Notes under the pieces: model-generated
Told to the model about the DNA's origin: nothing
What the model saw: only the letters and a program-made list of their open reading frames with translations
Database searches by the model: none
Shown: piece by piece, positions 58,259-64,000 of the stretch
Layout of the letters: every line of letters starts with the position of its first letter
Position numbering within the stretch: position 1 is the stretch's first letter
Program-made: the position numbers and the translations under genes
Assembly: GCF_015277515.1 (NCBI RefSeq)
Contig: NZ_CP063767.1
Span: forward strand, 1,302,001 to 1,366,000
DNA: 64,000 bases
DNA from: Thermophilibacter immobilis
Lineage (GTDB): Bacteria; Actinomycetota; Coriobacteriia; Coriobacteriales; Atopobiaceae
Direction: 5' to 3'

Positions 58259-58619
58259 CGCGCCCGCGCCCGTCCGCCGAGACCAAGCGTAACAAGACCG
58301 CCCCCGTGCGGTCACACGGCGGAAACAGGGGGACACGTACATTACCAGGCACTGAGTATCTGCGATGACAGGGCACGTACGAGCCGCACCCGTCCCACAG
58401 CAAGCGGGCACACCTGAGAAGCCCGCGGCGGACGGCCCCGAACACCCCCTCGAGCAGCTCGCGAGAACGTCGCCCCCTGCGCCGGGAGACCCCCGAGCGT
58501 CTGCGGATGATCAGTACCTCGAGCCGGAAGCCCACCGTCACGGGGCATCGAGCGGGCACGTCCCCCTCCGCAGACTCACGCGTAGCGCATCTGTCTGCCA
58601 TGAGGGGAAGAAGGACGAC
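58259..58619 (+). other. Leader region between ilvA and ilvD
   Basis: No gene or known riboswitch/T-box motif is recognised. A GACCGC/GCGGTC hairpin (58298-58315) follows ilvA. The frame of ilvD stays open for about 85 codons upstream, starting ATG at 58365, but the encoded text is Pro/Ala/Arg-rich and unlike dihydroxyacid dehydratases. It may be an unusually long transcribed leader. Confidence 0.4.
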
Positions 58620-60284
58620 GTGCAACTGAGAAGCGATGCCATCAAGCGGGGGCTGGCCCGCGCGCCTCACCGGAGCCTCCTCAAGGCCGACGGCCTCACG
58701 GACGAGGAACTCGACCGTCCCTTCGTGGCAGTCATCTCGGCCCAGAACGAGGTCATTCCCGGTCACATCCACCTGCAGTCCATCGCCGACGCCGTCAAGG
58801 CGGGCGTGCGCATGGCCGGCGGCACCCCCCTGCAGATCAACACGATCGGCGTCTGCGACGGCATCGCCATGAACCACGAGGGCATGCGCTACTCCCTCAC
58901 GAGCCGCGAGGTCATCGCGGACTCCGTCGAGTGCGCGATCCAGGGCCACCAGTTCGACGCCATGGTCATCATCCCCAGCTGCGACAAGATCGTCCCCGGC
59001 ATGCTCATCGCCGCCTGCCGCCTGAACATCCCCACCATGCTCGTCTCGGGCGGCCCCATGCTCGCCGGGCGCGGACGCGACGGCAGCCAGACCGACCTCA
59101 ACAGCCTCTTCGACGCCGTCGGCGCGGTCACGGCCGGCACCATGAGCGAGAACGAGTGCTCCTGGCTCGAGAACACCGCCTGCCCCACCTGCGGCAGCTG
59201 CTCGGGCATGTTCACGGCCAACTCGATCTGCTGCCTCGCCGAGGCGCTCGGACTGGCCCTGCCCGGCAACGGCACGGTGCCCGCCGTCTACTCCGAGCGC
59301 ATCCGCCTAGCCAAGCACACGGGCATGCAGGTCATGAGGCTCCTCGAGCAGGGCATCACGGCCCGCGAGATCATAAACGAGCACTCCGTGAGAAACGGCA
59401 TGGCCCTCGACATGGCCTTCGGCGGCTCCACCAACACGATGCTGCACCTCACCGCCATCGCGCACGCCGCCGACTGCCCCGTCACGATGGGGGACTGGGA
59501 CCGCATGAGCGCTCAGACCCCCAACATCGTGCGCATCGCGCCGGCGGGCCCGCGCCACATCGAGGACCTCAACGCCGTCGGCGGCGTCCCCGCCATCATC
59601 GGCGAGCTCGGGCGCACCGGCCACCTGGACCTGGACGCCCTCACCTGCCACGGGACCATGGCCGACTGGGTCAGGGAGTGCCCCGAGGCTGACGGCGAGA
59701 TCGTGCGGCACGTCGACGACGCCTACTCAGCCGACGGCGGCCTCAAGGTCATGCGCGGCAACCTTGCCCCCGACTACGGCGTCGTCAAGAAGAGCGCCGT
59801 GGCCCCGGACATGCGCGTCCACCGCGGGCCCGCGCGCGTCTTCGAGAGCGAGGAGGAGGCCTGCGAGGCCATCTTCGGCGGCAAGATCTGCCCGGGCGAC
59901 GTGCTCGTGATTCGCTACGAGGGCCCGTCCGGGGGCCCCGGCATGCGCGAGATGCTCACGCCCACCTCGGCCATCTGCGGCATGGGCCTCGACAAGTCCT
60001 GCGCCCTCATCACCGACGGGCGCTTCTCGGGCGCCACGAAGGGCCCCGCGATCGGCCACGTCTCTCCCGAGGCCGCGGCCGGCGGGCCCATCGCCCTGGT
60101 GCGTGAGGGCGACACCATCAGCATCGACATCAACGCGGGCACGCTGACCCTCGAGGTCGACGACGCCGAGCTCGGGCGCCGCCGCGCGTCGTGGGAGCCA
60201 CCCGCGCCCAGATACGCCACCGGAGTCCTTTCCCGCTACGCGCGTCTCGTCACGAGCGCAGACAAGGGGGCCTACCTCTCATGA
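58620..60284 (+). CDS. ilvD: Dihydroxy-acid dehydratase
   Basis: A 554-residue Fe-S enzyme that makes the 2-oxo acids one step before valine and isoleucine. The cluster cysteines lie in [13 protein letters not shown] and [36 protein letters not shown] is the conserved C-terminal segment. GTG at 58620 has AAGGA five bases upstream and gives the usual [21 protein letters not shown] start. It ends in a four-base overlap with ilvB. Confidence 0.95.
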   Translation: MQLRSDAIKRGLARAPHRSLLKADGLTDEELDRPFVAVISAQNEVIPGHIHLQSIADAVKAGVRMAGGTPLQINTIGVCDGIAMNHEGMRYSLTSREVIADSVECAIQGHQFDAMVIIPSCDKIVPGMLIAACRLNIPTMLVSGGPMLAGRGRDGSQTDLNSLFDAVGAVTAGTMSENECSWLENTACPTCGSCSGMFTANSICCLAEALGLALPGNGTVPAVYSERIRLAKHTGMQVMRLLEQGITAREIINEHSVRNGMALDMAFGGSTNTMLHLTAIAHAADCPVTMGDWDRMSAQTPNIVRIAPAGPRHIEDLNAVGGVPAIIGELGRTGHLDLDALTCHGTMADWVRECPEADGEIVRHVDDAYSADGGLKVMRGNLAPDYGVVKKSAVAPDMRVHRGPARVFESEEEACEAIFGGKICPGDVLVIRYEGPSGGPGMREMLTPTSAICGMGLDKSCALITDGRFSGATKGPAIGHVSPEAAAGGPIALVREGDTISIDINAGTLTLEVDDAELGRRRASWEPPAPRYATGVLSRYARLVTSADKGAYLS

Positions 60285-62164
60285 TGACCACCGAGGAGAA
60301 GATCGCCCTGCGCCAGCGCGCCCTTGGGGGACGCCCGCTCGGCCCGGGTAGCAAGACCGAGCACGAGGGCAAGACCATGACGGGCGCGCAGGCGATTATC
60401 GCCTCGCTCGAGGCCGAGGGCGTGGACACGATCTTCGGCTACCCCGGGGGGCAGGCCATCAAGATCTACGACGCCCTGTACGACTCCACCAAGGTCCGCC
60501 ACGTGCTCGCCCGCCACGAGCAGGGGGCCACGCACATGGCCGACGGCTACGCGCGAGCCACGGGCAGGGTCGGCGTCGTCCTGGTCACGAGCGGCCCCGG
60601 CGCCACCAACACCGTGACCGGCATCGCCACGGCCTACATGGACTCCGTCCCCCTCGTCGTCATTACGGGCCAGGTCACGCGCGGCGTCATCGGCACCGAC
60701 GCGTTCCAGGAGTCCGACATCGTGGGCATCACGATGCCCGTGGTCAAGCACAGCTTCCTCCTGCAGTCCAACGCCGACCTCACGCGGACCTTCCGCGAGG
60801 CGTTCTACATCGCCTCGACGGGGCGTCCCGGTCCCGTCCTCATCGACGTCCCGAGCGACCTGTCGGGCTCCGAGATGGTCTTCCACTACCCCGACTCCGT
60901 GAGCCTGCCCAGCTACCGCCCCACCTACAAGGGCAACGCGAAGCAGGTCAAGCAGGCCGCTGCCCTCATCCAGGAGGCACAGCGTCCGCTTCTGTACGCG
61001 GGAGGCGGCATCGTGGCCAGCCATGCCTGCGCCGAGCTGACCGAGCTCGCCGAGCGCATGGGCATCCCCGTCGTGACCTCGCTCATGGGCAAGGGGGCCA
61101 TGCGCTGCTCCAACCCGCTCAACCTGGGCCCCGTGGGCATGCACGGCTCCAAGTACGCCAACCGGGCCGTCACGGAGTGCGACCTGCTCATCGCCGTGGG
61201 CGCGCGCTTCTCCGACCGCGTGACCGGCAAGGTCTCCGAGTTCGCGCGCCGCGCCAAGATCATCCACGTCGACATCGACCCCGCCGAGATCGGCAAGATC
61301 GTCGACCCCGCGGTGCCCATCGTGGGCGACGCGCGCGTGGTTCTCGCCTCGCTCAACGAGCGCCTGGCCAAGGCCGACGCCCATCCCGTGGACGATGCGT
61401 GGACCAGGGAGGTCTTCGAGTGGCGCGAGCGCTGGCCGTTCTACACGGACGCCTTCGCGGACTATCCCGACAAGATCGCGCCCGAGGTCGTGCTCTCGGC
61501 CCTGTCTGACCGACTCGACCCCGAGGCCTCGATCGTCACCACCGAGGTCGGGCAGCACCAGATGTGGGCCCACCAGAACATCCACCGCGAGCACGCGCGC
61601 ACGTTCATCTCGTCGGGCGGCCTGGGGACGATGGGCTTCGGGTTTCCCGCAGCCATCGGGGCCAAGGTCGGCTGCCCCGAGGCCGAGGTCGTCTGCGTCG
61701 CCGGCGACGGCTCGTTTCAGATGAACGTCCAGGAGATGGCCACCGCCGCCATCAACGACGCCGCCATCAAGGTCATGATCATCGACAACCGCGCCCTCGG
61801 CATGGTCCGCCAGTGGCAGAGCCTCTTCTACCACCAGCGCTACTCCTTCACCGAGCTCGCCGACACCCCCGACTTCGTGAAGCTCGCCGACGCCTACGGC
61901 TGGCAGGCCGCGCGCATCTCTCGGCCCGACCAGATCGGCCCGGCGCTCGACCAGATGCTCGCCTGCGAGGGACCATACCTGCTCGACGTCGTGATCCCCA
62001 CCGACCAGACCGTCTACCCCATGGTCGCCCCCGGCGCCCCACTCGATGACATCATCGGAGCCCTGGACGTCACCTTGGGCGGCGTGCGCGTGAGCGAGAA
62101 GGGCTTTGGCACGACGGGGCACCCGGGCGCGCCCACGGAGCCTGCGAAGGGAGATGACGAGTGA
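60281..62164 (+). CDS. ilvB: Acetolactate synthase large subunit
   Basis: A 627-residue ThDP enzyme that condenses pyruvate with pyruvate or 2-oxobutyrate. The catalytic Glu lies in [17 protein letters not shown]; the ThDP/Mg motif starts [11 protein letters not shown] and ends near the [13 protein letters not shown] segment; [11 protein letters not shown] is typical of anabolic synthases. An N-terminal stretch of about 30 residues precedes the conserved [16 protein letters not shown], so an internal ATG at 60377 could be used instead. Overlaps ilvD (ATGA) and ilvN. Confidence 0.95.
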   Translation: MMTTEEKIALRQRALGGRPLGPGSKTEHEGKTMTGAQAIIASLEAEGVDTIFGYPGGQAIKIYDALYDSTKVRHVLARHEQGATHMADGYARATGRVGVVLVTSGPGATNTVTGIATAYMDSVPLVVITGQVTRGVIGTDAFQESDIVGITMPVVKHSFLLQSNADLTRTFREAFYIASTGRPGPVLIDVPSDLSGSEMVFHYPDSVSLPSYRPTYKGNAKQVKQAAALIQEAQRPLLYAGGGIVASHACAELTELAERMGIPVVTSLMGKGAMRCSNPLNLGPVGMHGSKYANRAVTECDLLIAVGARFSDRVTGKVSEFARRAKIIHVDIDPAEIGKIVDPAVPIVGDARVVLASLNERLAKADAHPVDDAWTREVFEWRERWPFYTDAFADYPDKIAPEVVLSALSDRLDPEASIVTTEVGQHQMWAHQNIHREHARTFISSGGLGTMGFGFPAAIGAKVGCPEAEVVCVAGDGSFQMNVQEMATAAINDAAIKVMIIDNRALGMVRQWQSLFYHQRYSFTELADTPDFVKLADAYGWQAARISRPDQIGPALDQMLACEGPYLLDVVIPTDQTVYPMVAPGAPLDDIIGALDVTLGGVRVSEKGFGTTGHPGAPTEPAKGDDE

Positions 62165-62649
62165 TGAAGCACCTGCTCTCGGTTCTCGTAGAGAACAAGT
62201 CCGGCGTCCTGTCGCGCGTCACGGGGCTCATCAGCCGCCGCGGCTTCAACATCTTGTCGCTCACCGTCGCCCCCACCGAGGACGAGACGCTCTCCCGCAT
62301 GACGATCATCGTCGAGGCCGACGAGGTCGGCTTCGAGCAGATCACCAAGCAGCTCCACAAGCTCGTCAGCGTCTTCAAGATCTCTGACCTCACCGAGCAG
62401 GACGCCGTCGAGCGCGAGCTCGTGCTCTTCAAGGTGACCGCCACGCCCGAGCGGCGCCACGAGCTCATCGAGATCGCCAACGTGTTTCGCGCCAAGGTCG
62501 TCGACGTGGGAAAGAACACGCTCACCATCGAGGCCACCGGCACCCAGAGCAAGCTCGACGCCATGGAGGGCCTCTTCCGCGGCTACGGCATCCGCCAGCT
62601 CACGCGCACCGGCAAGATCGCGATGGCGCGCGGGGGCCACGACTCGTAG
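62164..62649 (+). CDS. ilvN: Acetolactate synthase small (regulatory) subunit
   Basis: A 161-residue subunit with an N-terminal ACT domain (HLLSVLVENKSGVLSRVTGL, GFNILSLTVAPTED) that should bind valine and a C-terminal domain (about 85-160) that activates IlvB. ATG at 62164 shares its A with the ilvB stop (TGATG); a GTG one codon earlier is possible and slightly closer to AGGGAG. The sequence [12 protein letters not shown] matches the usual N-terminus. Confidence 0.95.
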   Translation: MKHLLSVLVENKSGVLSRVTGLISRRGFNILSLTVAPTEDETLSRMTIIVEADEVGFEQITKQLHKLVSVFKISDLTEQDAVERELVLFKVTATPERRHELIEIANVFRAKVVDVGKNTLTIEATGTQSKLDAMEGLFRGYGIRQLTRTGKIAMARGGHDS

Positions 62650-62733
62650 GTCCCAGCCCCATCACTCCCTCATGGGAACCACCCGCCTCGGCGGTTCGTT
62701 TCAGACTAGTACCTCGACAAAAAGGAGAAGAAC

Positions 62734-63732
62734 ATGGCCGTCACGATCTACTACGAGAAGGACTGCGACCCCTCGGTTATCCAGGGCAAGAAGGTCGCCA
62801 TCATCGGCTACGGCTCGCAGGGCCACGCCCACGCCCTGAACCTCATGGACTCCGGCTGCGACGTCCGCGTGGGCCTGCGCCCGGGCTCCAAGTCCGCCCA
62901 GAAGGCCCAGGAGGCCGGCCTCAAGGTCTGCGACATGATGACGGCGGCCAAGGAGGCCAACGTCATCATGATGCTCGTGCCCGATGAGACCCAGCCCGCC
63001 GTCTACGAGGAGTTCGTCGCCCCCAACCTGGAGGCCGGCGACACCCTCGCGTTCGCGCACGGCTTCAACATCCACTACGGCTACATCAAGGCCCCCGAGG
63101 ACGTCAACGTCATCATGTGCGCCCCCAAGGGCCCGGGCCACATCGTGAGGCGCCAGTACACCGAGGGCTCCGGCGTGCCTGACCTCGCCTGCGTCGCACA
63201 GGACGCGACCGGCGACGCCTGGGGCATCGCCCTGTCCTACTGCTGGGGCATCGGCGGCGCCCGCTCCGGCGTCATCAAGTCCACATTCAAGGACGAGACC
63301 GAGGAGGACCTCTTCGGCGAGCAGGCCGTGCTCTGCGGCGGCCTCGTCGAGCTGGTCAAGGCCGGCTTCGAGACCCTGACCGAGGCGGGCTACCCCGAGG
63401 AGCTGGCCTACTTCGAGGTCTATCACGAGATGAAGATGATCGTCGACCTCATGTACGAGAGCGGCATCCACTTCATGAACTACTCGATCTCCAACACGGC
63501 CGAGTACGGCGAGTACTACGCCGGTCCCAAGGTCATCAACGACCAGAGCCGCGCTGCCATGAAGGAGATCTTGGGCCGCATCCAGGACGGCTCCTTCGCC
63601 GCCGAGTTCGTCGCGGACTGCAACAACGACCACAAGTGGCTCCTCGAGAAGCGCGAGGAAATCAACACCCACCCGATCGAGAAGACCGGCGAGAAGATTC
63701 GCTCCATGTTCAGCTGGATCAAGAAGGACTAG
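62734..63732 (+). CDS. ilvC: Ketol-acid reductoisomerase
   Basis: A 332-residue class I enzyme that isomerises and reduces acetolactate or acetohydroxybutyrate. The Rossmann motif [13 protein letters not shown] is at residues 26-38 and the cofactor loop reads GLRPGSKS, whose serines suit the 2'-phosphate of NADPH. The metal-binding acids lie in [18 protein letters not shown] and the E(x)YHEMKMI helix. The ATG at 62734 follows AAAGGAG. It is 84 bp after ilvN and the last gene before a strong terminator. Confidence 0.96.
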   Translation: MAVTIYYEKDCDPSVIQGKKVAIIGYGSQGHAHALNLMDSGCDVRVGLRPGSKSAQKAQEAGLKVCDMMTAAKEANVIMMLVPDETQPAVYEEFVAPNLEAGDTLAFAHGFNIHYGYIKAPEDVNVIMCAPKGPGHIVRRQYTEGSGVPDLACVAQDATGDAWGIALSYCWGIGGARSGVIKSTFKDETEEDLFGEQAVLCGGLVELVKAGFETLTEAGYPEELAYFEVYHEMKMIVDLMYESGIHFMNYSISNTAEYGEYYAGPKVINDQSRAAMKEILGRIQDGSFAAEFVADCNNDHKWLLEKREEINTHPIEKTGEKIRSMFSWIKKD

Positions 63733-63760
63733 GGCTTCTCGACAGGCTCGTCTTTTGCTT

Positions 63761-63794
63761 GGGGCCCGACCGCAGCTGCGATCGGGCCCCTTTT
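63761..63794 (+). terminator. Intrinsic terminator of the ilvDBNC operon
   Basis: GGGGCCCGA and TCGGGCCCC form a 9 bp stem with a 12-base loop, followed by TTTT, 28 bases after the ilvC stop. Confidence 0.92.
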
Positions 63795-63811
63795 CCCGGC
63801 TGCCGCCCCCT

Positions 63812-63936
63812 CCAGTATTGGGGCTCTCTTTTGATGCTCCTCTCGCTGAGAAGAGCTCCCAACTGGGAAAACGTGAGCCCTTAGAAGAAAAGGCGTCGCT
63901 CTCGGCGGCCCTTGCATAAAAAGCGCCCCAATCCTG
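63812..63936. repeat. Intergenic palindromic element, copy G
   Basis: Left arm CCAGTATTGGGGCTCTCTTT, then TGATGC; right arm GCATAAAAAGCGCCCCAATC then CTG. The outer flank pairs further (CCCCCTCC with GGAGCGGGGG). It lies 18 bases after the ilvC terminator, so this copy is not needed for termination. Confidence 0.78.
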
Positions 63937-63980
63937 ACCGGAAGGAGCGGGGGTTGCATGCCGGAAGGGATAGGGGTCAT

Positions 63981-64000
63981 ATGCCCAAGAGCACGCGTCA
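63981..64000 (+). CDS. Possible start of the next gene (cut off)
   Basis: ATG at 63981 follows AGGGG at a plausible spacing and begins MPKSTR before the window ends. Too short to identify. Confidence 0.3.

Noticed and set aside
58365-58619. N-terminal extension of ilvD from ATG 58365.
   Set aside because: The added 85 residues are Pro/Ala/Arg-rich and unlike the family, while GTG 58620 has a good ribosome site and the expected N-terminus.

Overview
The window is chromosomal DNA from a high-GC Gram-positive bacterium. The GC-rich codon use, the many GTG and TTG starts, the Rho with a long disordered N-terminal extension, a glucose-family trehalose PTS, fused EIIBCA and compact operons all fit the Coriobacteriia (Olsenella/Atopobiaceae-like). 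That placement is inference from gene content, not a database match. I see no prophage, integrase, transposase, CRISPR array or rRNA.

Layout. 1-885 is the start of a galactose-type sugar-binding lipoprotein. 1092-6716 holds tcdA and, on the other strand, valS followed by a two-gene ABC system of unknown substrate. 7117-9150 holds a TatD-type hydrolase and a GT8 glycosyltransferase. 9244-12777 is the tRNA-Leu, tig, clpP, clpX protein-quality block. 13380-18121 is a trehalose locus (treC and treP, divergent treR, three palindromic operators). 18360-22998 is carAB behind a PyrR-type attenuator. 23207-29313 holds gdhA, tRNA-Gly and tRNA-Pro, a lipid kinase, ptsI, fruK and tRNA-Arg. 29392-30525 holds a secreted nuclease and tRNA-Lys, Lys and His. 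31311-38742 is the aspartate family: hom, lysC, asd and an S33 peptidase on one strand, and thrC-thrB divergent. 38996-43925 is a complete branched-chain amino acid ABC importer. 44092-49191 holds an unrecognised membrane-anchored protein, a short-chain dehydrogenase, rho and a double-domain MarR regulator. 49423-55364 is a wecA-like gene, a radical SAM gene, a small tail-anchored protein, pncB and argS. 56003-63732 holds tRNA-Ala, a lone ABC ATPase, ilvA, and ilvD-ilvB-ilvN-ilvC.

The metabolism is coherent. Aspartate goes through lysC, asd, hom, thrB and thrC to threonine. ilvA turns threonine into 2-oxobutyrate, and ilvBN, ilvC and ilvD carry this on to isoleucine and valine, with a Liv-type importer beside them. 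gdhA supplies glutamate and carAB carbamoyl phosphate. PTS enzyme I, fruK and treP/treC handle sugars.

The most unusual signal is not a protein. Seven intergenic imperfect palindromes of about 125-145 bp share the same outer arms (CACGATTGGGGCGCT then TTTTGATG, and the reverse complement) and an inner CCTTCTCGGC arm. In at least three copies the loop is also similar and gives the element an orientation. They lie at 13191, 18183, 30696, 31089, 38800, 55759 and 63812. Two further palindrome types of unrelated sequence occur at 6794-7101 (two adjacent copies with GGGTTTGGGTTTNCG ends) and at 55559-55723. I do not recognise any of them as a named family.
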